NCBI GenBank assembly: GCA_020524525.2
Contig: CP129018.1
Location: 1,306,115-1,370,114, forward strand
DNA from: Bacillus tianshenii
GTDB taxonomy: Bacteria; Bacillota; Bacilli; Bacillales; Bacillaceae_N
Length of the DNA stretch: 64,000 bases
Reading direction: 5' to 3'
Part shown: one piece after another, positions 43,503 to 51,752 of the stretch
Numbering within the stretch: position 1 is the stretch's first letter
How the letters are laid out: each line of letters opens with the position of its first letter
The notes under the pieces: model-generated
Told to the model about the DNA's origin: nothing
Database searches by the model: none
The model's input: only the letters and a program-made list of their open reading frames with translations
Made by a program: the position numbers and the translations under genes

Positions 43503-43518
43503 TAACATTATGTTAACT
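43492..43518 (+). repeat. dif-like site C
   Basis: Left arm ATTTACGATAA (overlapping the SDR stop codon), centre TAACA, right arm TTATGTTAACT. 18 of 19 core positions equal site A. It lies 44 bp before the end of the Xer-like recombinase gene. Confidence 0.6.
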
Positions 43519-43523
43519 TACAA

Positions 43524-43562
43524 ATGCTGTTCCCACTTATATTAAGAGGGAACAGCATGTTT
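43524..43562. terminator. Bidirectional terminator between the SDR and recombinase genes
   Basis: ATGCTGTTCCC (43524-43534) and GGGAACAGCAT (43548-43558), perfect 11-bp stem, followed by GTTTT. Confidence 0.85.
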
Positions 43563-44640
43563 TAAAGGAGGGAAACCGCTTTTCGTTTTGATTCTTTCTG
43601 AACATGGGCATAGATTTGGGTTGTCGCCACCGATTCATGACCGAGCAAGCTTTGAATTGTAAGAATATCAACGCCTTGCCTCGCCAGTTCAGTTGCAAAG
43701 CTGTGGCGAAGCTTATGTGGCGTTATTTTTTTATGCTGCAAGAAAGGGCATTGTTGTTTCGCCCGTTCAATATGGCGGCTGAGCATTTTTTGAACGGTAC
43801 TAATTGAAATATTTTTCGTATAGGTTTGTGTACGAAAATCATAGCCGATAAACAAAGCGTCTTCAAGTGCAGTCGGCCTGTTTTCATGAGGTAAGCTGTT
43901 TAAGTAATTTTCTAATGTTTGCTGAATTTTATCATTAAAAGGGATCGTTCGATATTTATTCCCTTTCCCTAATACTGTAACTTCTTTCTCAGACCACGAA
44001 ATATCCTGCACCGTTATCGCACACACTTCAGATATCCGCATTCCTGTCAGCCCCATTAATAAAATAATCGCCGCATCTCGTGCTTGAAGCACCTTGTGAT
44101 ATTTTTGTCCTCGTTTTGTCAATTGCACTTGAGATGTGACAACTTCTAAGAACTGCTCAAGCTCTGGACGTGTTAAATAGATCGGGTCTCGTCGCTTTAC
44201 CTTTGGCCGTTCAACGGTTTCAACAGGATTGATCGTCACGACCTTTTTTTTGTTTTAAATAATCGAATAGCGATTTTAAGACTGAGAGTTTACGATGAAT
44301 TGTTTTTGCACCATTTTTAGCTTCAATTGCAAGGTAGGAGGCATAGCTTTCAATCCCAGAAGCATCGATTTCAATAAAGTCTTCTAATGAAATGTCGCTT
44401 GTCCTGATCGAAGCACCCGTCTGCTTCACGACAAAGTCAAAAAAAGAATTTCAAATCGTAAATATAACGTTGAATGGTGTTGACCGAATAGCTGAGCGAA
44501 ATTCTGCTCATTAAGTATGTTTGAATAAAAGAAGGCATATCATTTATGTAACGATATTGTGTTTGAATATGTAAAGGGATGTCGACGGCTTCAATGCCAT
44601 CCTGTTTATTATTCTGACCCAAATTAGCAAAAATTGACAC
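43562..44640 (-). pseudogene. Xer-like tyrosine recombinase, two homopolymer frameshifts
   Basis: Three consecutive reading frames (44640-44437, 44429-44220, 44239-43562) make one recombinase of about 358 residues if two single bases are removed: one T of the 7-T run at 44439-44445 (minus strand) and one A of the 8-A run at 44244-44251. The rejoined protein has a SAM-like core-binding domain and a catalytic domain with Arg in GMRISEV, HKLRH, LGHES and the nucleophile Tyr in TTQIYAHV, all intact. Length and the extended N-terminus recall XerS rather than XerC. GTG 44640 follows GAGAGGTG. It may be decaying, or the run lengths may be sequencing errors. Confidence 0.8.
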
Positions 44641-44661
44641 AAAATCACCTCTCTACGTTCC

Positions 44662-44679
44662 GTGAAATATATGTTTCAC
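44662..44679. promoter_or_regulatory. Palindrome upstream of the recombinase gene
   Basis: GTGAAA-TATATG-TTTCAC, 18 bp, 22 nt before the GTG start on the minus strand. It may be an operator or a recombinase site. It does not fit the Rex or FNR spacing. Confidence 0.35.
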
Positions 44680-44875
44680 AGAACTATTATAAATCATCTT
44701 GCAAAAAATGACGAGCAATAAGAAAGAAAAAGGTGGAATCCTATGAGAGTTTCATATATTAATTGTAAAAGAATTTTTCGTTTGCAGGTCTAATACCATT
44801 CATCGCAAGAGAAAAACAGTTTTAAAAGGAATCTGAGAGGTCATTTTTTTGGAGAGGTGTGGAAAAAACAAGAAA

Positions 44876-44906
44876 AACCTCACGCGATTTTCTTTCGCGT
44901 GAGGTT
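44876..44906 (-). terminator. thiT terminator
   Basis: AACCTCACGCGA (44876-44887) and TCGCGTGAGGTT (44895-44906), perfect 12-bp stem followed on the minus strand by TTTTTC. Confidence 0.9.
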
Positions 44907-44911
44907 GCTTT

Positions 44912-45499
44912 TTAGTATTGGAGACTTTGTGTTGTTTTTGTTCGTTTAAATAACTGTGGTGATGTAAGCAGTAATCCATTTATAACAACTGCTCCAATAA
45001 TAAAGATTGGAAGCATAAATGTTCCGTTATAAAGAAGAGAATATAACCATACAGGTGTTCCTTCAGGGGCATATTCACCAAAGAACACAACACCCGCTGT
45101 ATAGTGACACATAAACCTTAAGAAGCTTGCGATGAAAACACCGAGCGAAACGTAAACGGCTGCTGTTTTCTTTTTATCTTCTTTCAGCTTTTGGCCAACC
45201 TGTTTTGCAAAGATGCCCGCTGTTCCAAGCAGTGTAAATGCAGCAATATAATCTAAGAATGCTTGAACAGGTGTTGCGATGAAAGCACCATTCATAAGAT
45301 TTAATAGTCCGAGAATAAAACCTGACAGCAGTCCGCCGACAACTCCCCAGCGGAACGCAATTAAGAAAACAGGAATCATAGAGAGGGTGATGCTTCCTCC
45401 TTGCGGCCATAATCGAAACGAGAACAGCTCAAGCACAAAAGCTGCTGCTGATAGAATGGCAATTTCAATAAAAAAGACGAGTGGACGTTTTTTTATCAT
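44912..45499 (-). CDS. thiT: Energy-coupled thiamine transporter ThiT
   Basis: A 195-residue ECF S-component with six membrane helices. LWPQGGSITLSMIPVFLIAF and the aromatic segment RFMCHYTAGVVFFGEYAPEG match ThiT, which binds thiamine and couples to a shared ECF ATPase module elsewhere. ATG 45499 with AAGGAGG upstream is preferred to a start 15 codons earlier. A TPP riboswitch with terminator lies upstream, confirming a thiamine role. Confidence 0.94.
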   Translation of the reverse strand: MIKKRPLVFFIEIAILSAAAFVLELFSFRLWPQGGSITLSMIPVFLIAFRWGVVGGLLSGFILGLLNLMNGAFIATPVQAFLDYIAAFTLLGTAGIFAKQVGQKLKEDKKKTAAVYVSLGVFIASFLRFMCHYTAGVVFFGEYAPEGTPVWLYSLLYNGTFMLPIFIIGAVVINGLLLTSPQLFKRTKTTQSLQY

Positions 45500-45598
45500 A
45501 GGTAAAATCCTCCTTGTTGCTAGAACCAAAGGATGGCTTAACAACCTAAGGATGCAGTGAAGGTTTCTTACGTAAAAAGCCGAGAACGCTTTTCACAT

Positions 45599-45638
45599 AA
45601 AAAAGCAACACAGGTGGCATGATGGACCTGTATTGCTT
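45599..45638 (-). terminator. Riboswitch-controlled terminator of thiT
   Basis: On the minus strand AAGCAATACAGGT (45638-45626) pairs with ACCTGTGTTGCTT (45615-45603), followed by a U-rich tail at 45602-45599. Confidence 0.85.
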
Positions 45639-45650
45639 TCGTCTCCATCA

Positions 45651-45741
45651 GAAGCCACATCCCTACGCTAGCATTAACTAACAGGTTGTAAGGGTCTGAA
45701 CGTTAAGTTCACTCTCAGCCGAAAGGGCTCCCCTTGTGGTT
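45651..45741 (-). promoter_or_regulatory. TPP riboswitch (THI element)
   Basis: Minus-strand sequence contains ACAAGGGGAGCCC, GGCTGAGAGTGAAC, GACCCTTACAACCTG, TTAATGCTAGCG and GTAGGGATGTGG in order. These include the pyrimidine-binding CTGAGA and the distal GACCC...ACCTG...TAATGCTAGCG...AGGGA core. A terminator hairpin and thiT follow, so thiamine pyrophosphate should reduce thiT transcription. Confidence 0.95.
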
Positions 45742-45766
45742 CTGCTATTCTTTTATTCTTACTTTC

Positions 45767-45795
45767 ACTATACAAAACGTGTGAGGGAAATGCAA
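45767..45795 (-). promoter_or_regulatory. thiT promoter
   Basis: Minus strand: TTGCAT (45795-45790), 17-nt spacer, TATAGT (45772-45767), 25 nt before the riboswitch core. Confidence 0.8.
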
Positions 45796-45814
45796 ATTTG
45801 ATTGTGATACGCCT

Positions 45815-46399
45815 TTACATCCATTTTATTTTCGGTTCGGTCTTGTTTATAATCCGTTTAATATTAGCACGATGACGATAGACAACAAACGTTTCAAGAA
45901 CCGCCACTACAATAATGAGCGGAAGATCAAGAAGATAAATACTGTAAGCAAGTCCAAATATTCCCGAAATCATCGAGGATAAGGACACATATTTCGTTAT
46001 TTTAAGTGAAATAAAGAAGCTGATTAAGAGAATGAGAAACAAAATAGGGCTGTAAAACAGCAGTACGCCTCCAGATGTCGCGACCGCTTTTCCACCTCTG
46101 AAATTTGCAAAAATCGGAAACATATGACCGATAACGGCCGTGATCCCGGCAAGAAGTGGATGGATATCGCTCCCAAACCAGAATGGCAGGCTTGCAGCAA
46201 GTGTCCCTTTTAGAATATCAGCAATCGTGACAATCATCCCGGCTTTTACACCGAGTGTACGGAATGTGTTCGTTCCTCCTAAATTTCCGCTGCCATGTTC
46301 ACGGATATCAATCCCATAGCCAACCTTTCCAACAATTAAGCCAGAAGGGATCGAACCGATTAAATAAGCTAAAATAAAAAGTATCACGGTTGTAAACAT
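45815..46399 (-). CDS. plsY: Acyl-phosphate:glycerol-3-phosphate acyltransferase PlsY
   Basis: A 194-residue inner-membrane enzyme with five to seven helices that starts phosphatidic acid synthesis from acyl phosphate. Motifs: [47 protein letters not shown] and a late [15 protein letters not shown] 46399 is chosen, since GGAGTT lies at a better distance than for the ATG at 46405. Its place upstream of yneT-parE matches B. subtilis yneS. Confidence 0.95.
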   Translation of the reverse strand: MFTTVILFILAYLIGSIPSGLIVGKVGYGIDIREHGSGNLGGTNTFRTLGVKAGMIVTIADILKGTLAASLPFWFGSDIHPLLAGITAVIGHMFPIFANFRGGKAVATSGGVLLFYSPILFLILLISFFISLKITKYVSLSSMISGIFGLAYSIYLLDLPLIIVVAVLETFVVYRHRANIKRIINKTEPKIKWM

Positions 46400-46605
46400 C
46401 GTCATAACTCCTTTTATTTAAATTCCTGTAAACAGATAAGTGCACGTTTCATTGTATCACGAATATTTCGTGACGGGGGAGCAAATTTCCTTCATTTAGA
46501 TTCAGAGTTAATGGTTTCGCAATAATCGTGAAAATTTAGAAAAAGTCGTGTTTTCACTTCCCTTTTTTTACAGTTTCGATTACGATGTTAGGGGGAGGGA
46601 AGACG

Positions 46606-48351
46606 ATGACAATCGAGGAAAGACAACGCAGAAAACGTCCGCCAAGACGGAACCTACTATACGCCGCACTACTTTCAATGTTCCTTTTCACTGTTACTAT
46701 TATCCTGTTACTCTACCCTTTTCCTTCAAAAGAACAAGTGCCGGTATTTGAAGCCGAACATCCAATTCTTTTTGATAAAGGTCGTTACGAGCAGGAAGCT
46801 GTGCTGGAGAATGGAGATGTGTACGTCCCATTTACTTTTTTGCAAAAACATATTGATGAAAGCATCACGTATGATCCAATAAGCAGCTCCGTGATTGCAA
46901 CCACAGCAAACAAAGTGCTGCAATATCCAAATGAAGCACTCGAATACTATTTAAATGAAAAGCCATTTCCGCTTCAAGCGCCTGTCGTTAAAGCAAAGGA
47001 CAACGAAGTTTACGTTGCAGTAAAACCGTTTGAAGCATTATATGGTTTTAAGACATTATATAAGGAAGAAACTGGGGCAGTTATCATTCAACAAAACAGA
47101 GAAACCGTCTTGCCTGCAAAGGTTAAAAGTGAACAAAGCAAGCATAATCGCCGAATACGGTCACAACCTACCAAAACTTCGGCATATAAAGTGGAATTAA
47201 AAAGCGGTGCGTCCCTTACAGTTCAAAGTGAAAAAGAAAATTTCTATTATGTCCGTACCGAAACAGGGGCACAAGGCTATTTACCAAAGCAAGCTGTTAT
47301 CATATTAGAACCTACTGAGTATACATTTGAAAATGAAACCGAGCAAGCGCCGCTTCCAAAGCTCGAGTGGCCGATTAATATGACATGGGAAGCTGTCTAT
47401 TCCAAAAATCCAGACCCGAACAAGATTGAACCGATGCCTGGGGTGAACGTCATTTCACCGACTTGGTTTTCCTTAAGTGATGAAAGCGGTACAGTGTCAA
47501 ATATTGCTTCCAGTGCTTATGCAAAGTGGGCAAAGCAAAATAATTACCATCTTTGGGCGCTGTTTTCAAATGACTTTAACCCTGAATTGACTCATGAAGT
47601 GTTATCTTCATTCGAAAAAAGGCAGCGAGTCATTCGTCAGCTTCTGGAATATAGTCGAACCTATCAGCTTGATGGAATGAATGTTGACTTTGAAAATGTG
47701 AATCTTGAAGACGGGCCTCTTGTTACACAGTTTATGCGTGAGCTTAGTGCTCGTATGCATCAGTCGGGGCTCGTCGTTTCGATGGATGTTACCTTTATTT
47801 CAGGAGCAGCAAATTGGTCAAAGTTTTATGAACGCGAGAAATTAGCAAACATCGTCGACTATATCGTTGTGATGGCCTATGATGAGCACTGGGGCACTTC
47901 TCCTGTATCCGGCAGTGTTGCGAGCTTGCCATGGGTTGAAAACAACTTAAAACGACTGCTTGAAGTTGTTCCGCATGAACGTGTGATCTTAGGTGTCCCG
48001 CTGTATACAAGGTTATGGAAAGAACAAACGACGGAAAATGGGAATATCGAGGTCTCCTCGGAGGCATACAGCATGGACGGTATCCAACAATGGTTAAAAA
48101 AGAATCAAATTACGCCGTCACCCGACCAAAAAAGCGGCCAAAACTATGCGGAATATGTAAATCAGAAAGAAAATGTGACCTATAAAGTTTGGATGGAAGA
48201 TCCATATTCATTGAAACAACGCGGTCAGCTTGTACTTGATTACGAGCTAGCCGGTGTTGCGAGCTGGAGCCGCTACTTTGCCAATCAATCCGCATGGGAG
48301 GCTTTGCAAAGCTCATTGAAACAAAAGCAGCCGATTAAAGCAAATCAATAA
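46606..48351 (+). CDS. Membrane-anchored GH18 glycosidase with SH3 domain
   Basis: A 581-residue exported protein. Membrane anchor at about 20-42, a stalk-like domain resembling copper-amine-oxidase N-domains (50-175), an SH3-type wall-binding domain (195-240), and a GH18 barrel (265-565). The catalytic segment is DGMNVDFENV with D356, D361 and acid E363, and YIVVMAYDEHWG follows. The layout is like Bacillus spore-cortex or wall N-acetylglucosaminidases (YaaH/YdhD type), but the N-domains differ. ATG 46606 with GGGGGAGGG upstream. Confidence 0.85.
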   Translation: MTIEERQRRKRPPRRNLLYAALLSMFLFTVTIILLLYPFPSKEQVPVFEAEHPILFDKGRYEQEAVLENGDVYVPFTFLQKHIDESITYDPISSSVIATTANKVLQYPNEALEYYLNEKPFPLQAPVVKAKDNEVYVAVKPFEALYGFKTLYKEETGAVIIQQNRETVLPAKVKSEQSKHNRRIRSQPTKTSAYKVELKSGASLTVQSEKENFYYVRTETGAQGYLPKQAVIILEPTEYTFENETEQAPLPKLEWPINMTWEAVYSKNPDPNKIEPMPGVNVISPTWFSLSDESGTVSNIASSAYAKWAKQNNYHLWALFSNDFNPELTHEVLSSFEKRQRVIRQLLEYSRTYQLDGMNVDFENVNLEDGPLVTQFMRELSARMHQSGLVVSMDVTFISGAANWSKFYEREKLANIVDYIVVMAYDEHWGTSPVSGSVASLPWVENNLKRLLEVVPHERVILGVPLYTRLWKEQTTENGNIEVSSEAYSMDGIQQWLKKNQITPSPDQKSGQNYAEYVNQKENVTYKVWMEDPYSLKQRGQLVLDYELAGVASWSRYFANQSAWEALQSSLKQKQPIKANQ

Positions 48352-48382
48352 CACCTTCATTGGTACAATGTTAAACTAATTT

Positions 48383-48412
48383 AAGCTATCCTATAAAAAG
48401 GGTAGCTTTTTA
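48383..48412 (+). terminator. Terminator after the GH18 gene
   Basis: AAGCTATCC (48383-48391) and GGGTAGCTT (48400-48408) with one wobble, followed by TTTTATTTT. Confidence 0.75.
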
Positions 48413-48551
48413 TTTTGATAGGAATACGTAGGGAAAGGAGGATTCAAAGCAAAAAAAGAAAATAACAGAAGCACTCGAAACGTTTTTGACAGCAGCTTTT
48501 TGGGTATTGAGAAGGAAGGCGGACTGTGAAAAGAGAGAAAGAGGGTAATCG

Positions 48552-49658
48552 ATGATTCGATTTGAAAATGTATCCAAAAAATATCAAGACGGCACACTAG
48601 CAATCCAAAATATGAACCTAACAATTCCAAAAGGAGAACTTCTCACCTTAATCGGTCCAAGTGGTTGCGGGAAAACGACAACCATGAAAATGATTAACCG
48701 TTTAATCGAGCCGACGGAAGGAAGAATATTCGTCGATGAACAAGATATCAGTCAGACAAATCCCGTTGAATTAAGACGGAATATCGGCTATGTCATTCAA
48801 CGGATTGGCTTGCTTCCGCATATGACCATTGAAGATAACATAGCGCTTGTACCGAAGCTGAAGAAATGGCCTAAACAAAAGTATGAAAAACGCGTTGATG
48901 AACTGCTTGACCTTGTTGGCTTAGACCCGCATATCTATAAAGGCCGTTATCCTGCCGAATTAAGCGGAGGCCAACAACAGCGGATTGGGGTTGTTCGGGC
49001 TCTTGCTGCAGAACCACCGGTTATATTAATGGATGAGCCATTTAGTGCACTCGATCCGATTAGCAGGGAACAACTTCAGGATGAACTGCTGCACTTACAA
49101 AATACGATACATAAGACGATTGTTTTTGTTACACACGATATGAATGAAGCGTTAAAGATTGCCGACCGCATGGCTCTTATGAAAGACGGAGAAATTATTC
49201 AATTAGATACACCACAAAACATTGTCCGCCACCCTAAAGATGATTTTGTTGCTGAGTTTATTGGCGACAAAGGAAACCCGCTTCAGCAGGCAGACCTCTC
49301 AAATATGGTTGTAAAATGGCCTGCTGTGAAAGAAAATGAACGTCTTTCATCGCTTCAATCACAGTTTGAAGCGAATGATGCAGAAGCATTGGTTGTAGTG
49401 GATGAACAAAATCACCCAGTTGGCATTATTACTGCAGAACAATGCCAACAATATCAAGACCAAATTGCCGAAAAGCAGATGAAAAATGTCAAAGTGATGC
49501 ATGTAAAGAGCTCTTATCAAGAGGCTGCTACTGCTTTATCGACACATACCAATCCTTATCTTGCTGTTGTAAACGATGACGGCTACTATGCCGTATTGAC
49601 GATGAAAAGCTTCGTAGATGGCATTGCCAATCTTCATCGACACAAGGGGGGAGCATAA
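48552..49658 (+). CDS. Osmoprotectant ABC transporter ATPase (OpuCA/OpuBA type)
   Basis: A 368-residue ATPase of the glycine betaine/choline family. Walker A GPSGCGKTT, Q-loop IGYVIQRIGLLPHMTI, signature LSGGQQQRIGVVRA, Walker B VILMDEPFSALD. The C-terminal 110 residues are a CBS pair that in OpuCA senses ionic strength. The IGYVIQ block is characteristic of this family. ATG 48552 follows GAGGG. It overlaps the permease start (stop and ATG share bases at 49658). Confidence 0.9.
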   Translation: MIRFENVSKKYQDGTLAIQNMNLTIPKGELLTLIGPSGCGKTTTMKMINRLIEPTEGRIFVDEQDISQTNPVELRRNIGYVIQRIGLLPHMTIEDNIALVPKLKKWPKQKYEKRVDELLDLVGLDPHIYKGRYPAELSGGQQQRIGVVRALAAEPPVILMDEPFSALDPISREQLQDELLHLQNTIHKTIVFVTHDMNEALKIADRMALMKDGEIIQLDTPQNIVRHPKDDFVAEFIGDKGNPLQQADLSNMVVKWPAVKENERLSSLQSQFEANDAEALVVVDEQNHPVGIITAEQCQQYQDQIAEKQMKNVKVMHVKSSYQEAATALSTHTNPYLAVVNDDGYYAVLTMKSFVDGIANLHRHKGGA

Positions 49659-50314
49659 TGGAACAAAATGCATTCACTATGTTTTTAGAAACAATCTCAA
49701 CGAGACAATCAGACATCCTGACAGGTCTTCAAGAGCACCTCATCCTTTCCTTTATAGCTATCGTGATTGCGATTCTTATTTCTGTTCCGCTTGGCATTTT
49801 CATTTCAAGAATTGGGAAGATGGCTGAATTGATTATCGGGATTACAGCGATTTTTCAAACCATTCCAAGCTTAGCCCTTTTCGGGTTTTTGATTCCGGTA
49901 TTTGGTATCGGTAATACGACAGCAGTGATTGCACTCACCATGTATGCATTGCTGCCCATCTTACGAAATACATATACAGGCATCACAAGTGTCGATAATT
50001 CAGCGATTGAAGCCGGCAGAGGAATGGGGATGACGAATAGCCAAATCTTGCGGATGATTGAGCTCCCATTATCCGTCCCTGTCATTATGGCAGGCGTTCG
50101 AACCTCCACTGTCCTGACAATTGGCGTAGCAACACTGGCAACATTTGTCGGTGCAGGCGGACTGGGTGATTTGATTTACCGCGGGTTAAGCACATGGAAT
50201 AATTCACTTGTTCTAGCGGGGGCCATTCCAGCCGCATTACTGGCAATTGGCTTTGATATTGTCCTTAAAATCTTAGAAAAAGCAACAACACCAAAAGGTT
50301 TAAAACAAGAATAG
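49658..50314 (+). CDS. Osmoprotectant ABC transporter permease (OpuCB/OpuBB type)
   Basis: A 218-residue permease with five or six helices and the EAA-type loop AIEAGRGMGMTNSQILRMIELP. TIPSLALFGFLIPVFGIG and GAGGLGDLIYRGL are family hallmarks. The operon has only this permease, whereas OpuC and OpuB have two, so a homodimeric channel is expected. Starts at the last base of the ATPase gene. Confidence 0.9.
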   Translation: MEQNAFTMFLETISTRQSDILTGLQEHLILSFIAIVIAILISVPLGIFISRIGKMAELIIGITAIFQTIPSLALFGFLIPVFGIGNTTAVIALTMYALLPILRNTYTGITSVDNSAIEAGRGMGMTNSQILRMIELPLSVPVIMAGVRTSTVLTIGVATLATFVGAGGLGDLIYRGLSTWNNSLVLAGAIPAALLAIGFDIVLKILEKATTPKGLKQE

Positions 50315-50325
50315 GAGGAAAGCAG

Positions 50326-51234
50326 TTGAAGAAATTATTCATTTTATTTGCGTCACTCGCATTACTTCTCACAGCTTGCGGAGGAAACGACGGTGGTGAG
50401 TCAGCAGATGGGAAAGATCCAATTATTATTTCAGGTAAAAAGTGGACAGAGCAATATATCTTACCAAACATTCTCGCAGAATACATAAAAGCAAAAACAG
50501 ACTACCCTGTACAAATTAAAGAAGGACTTGGAGAAGTATCGATTTTAACACCAGCTATCCAAAAAGGCGACATTGATATGTATGTTGAATATACAGGTAC
50601 AGGGCTTGAAGCCGTGTTAAAAGAAAAAGCAAACCCTGATGATACAGCAGAAGACATTTATAACCGTGTAAAAGAAGGGTATCAAGAGGAATACAACATT
50701 AAATGGCTTGAGCCGCTTGGATTTGAGAACGGCTATGCACTTGCTTATCCGAAAGAGAAAAACGAAGAATACAAAGCCAAAACATTTTCTGATTTAGTAC
50801 CGCACTCTGAAAACATGTCATTTGGGGCTCCTCATCAATTTTATGAGCGTGAAGATGGCTATGATGCTCTCGTTGAGGCTTATGGTTTTAAGTTTAAAGA
50901 AGAAAAGAGCTTCGACCCTAACATTATGTACAAAGCAGTTGATGATGGTGAAGTTGGCGTCATCCCTGCATTTACAACGGATGGACGCATTGTCCGCTTC
51001 GATCTTCATACACTTAAAGACGATAAAAACTTCTTCCCACCGTACTATGCAGCACCGATTGTTCGTCAGGAAGTGTTAGATGAATATCCAAAGCTTGAGG
51101 AAGTCGTCAATGAGCTGGCAGGCAAAATTTCTGAAGAAGAAATGTCAGAAATGAATGCGAAAGTAGATATGGATAAGGAAAATCCGAAAGATGTGGCCGT
51201 ACAATTCTTGAAAGACAAAGGCTTAATTGACTAA
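50326..51234 (+). CDS. Osmoprotectant-binding lipoprotein (OpuCC/OpuBC type)
   Basis: A 302-residue lipoprotein with lipobox LTAC (Cys18). IISGKKWTEQYILPNILAEY, VSILTPAIQKGDIDMYVEYT and the aromatic-box region are those of betaine/choline-binding proteins. TTG 50326 with AGGAGG 8 nt upstream. Third and last gene of the operon. Which osmolyte it prefers cannot be told. Confidence 0.9.
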   Translation: MKKLFILFASLALLLTACGGNDGGESADGKDPIIISGKKWTEQYILPNILAEYIKAKTDYPVQIKEGLGEVSILTPAIQKGDIDMYVEYTGTGLEAVLKEKANPDDTAEDIYNRVKEGYQEEYNIKWLEPLGFENGYALAYPKEKNEEYKAKTFSDLVPHSENMSFGAPHQFYEREDGYDALVEAYGFKFKEEKSFDPNIMYKAVDDGEVGVIPAFTTDGRIVRFDLHTLKDDKNFFPPYYAAPIVRQEVLDEYPKLEEVVNELAGKISEEEMSEMNAKVDMDKENPKDVAVQFLKDKGLID

Positions 51235-51303
51235 TAAGCGTAAAATTAGCCAAATGTGTGAATTTTTCGATATAATCGCAATTAAGGGAAAGGAGGAAGA
51301 ATC

Positions 51304-51717
51304 ATGGCAATTGAAAATCCAACAAGAGATGAGATCGGAAAAATATTAAAAGAGAAAAAGCGCATCGCGGTTATTGGTCTATCAGACAACCCAGACAGAA
51401 CATCTTATATGGTTTCAAAAGCGATGCTTGATAATGGATATGAAATTATTCCAGTTAATCCGAACGCGGAAAAGGTATTAGGTATTCAAGCCGTGAATTC
51501 ATTAAAGGAGATTGATGTTCACATTGATATCGTCAACGTCTTTCGCCGCAGTGAGTTCTTACCTGAAATCGCGAAAGAAGCCGTTGAAGTCGGCGCTGAT
51601 GTCTTCTGGGCACAGCTTGGTGTTGAAAATGAAGAAGCGTACAATTATTTAAAAGAAAACGGCATGACCGTCGTTATGGATCGCTGCATTAAAGTTGAAC
51701 ATGCAATGACGAAATAA
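51304..51717 (+). CDS. yneT: CoA-binding domain protein YneT
   Basis: A 137-residue Rossmann-type CoA-binding domain, as in succinyl-CoA synthetase alpha subunits. IAVIGLSDNPDRTSYMVSKA is the nucleotide loop, and GIQAVNSLKEI and VFWAQLGVENEEAYNYLKE follow. No catalytic part. Identity and location before parE agree with B. subtilis yneT. ATG 51304 with AAAGGAGG upstream. Confidence 0.92.
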   Translation: MAIENPTRDEIGKILKEKKRIAVIGLSDNPDRTSYMVSKAMLDNGYEIIPVNPNAEKVLGIQAVNSLKEIDVHIDIVNVFRRSEFLPEIAKEAVEVGADVFWAQLGVENEEAYNYLKENGMTVVMDRCIKVEHAMTK

Positions 51718-51721
51718 ACGT

Positions 51722-51750
51722 AAAGGGGCTGACACTTGTTCAGCCCCTTT
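51722..51750. terminator. Bidirectional terminator between yneT and nifS
   Basis: AAAGGGGCTGA (51722-51732) and TCAGCCCCTTT (51740-51750), perfect 11-bp stem. Confidence 0.9.
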
Positions 51751-51752
51751 GT

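Noticed and set aside
48441-48540. Short reading frame before the Opu operon with a good AAAGGAGG
   Set aside because: The frame of about 30 codons has no ATG, GTG or TTG at a usable distance from the ribosome site, so it is not called as a gene.
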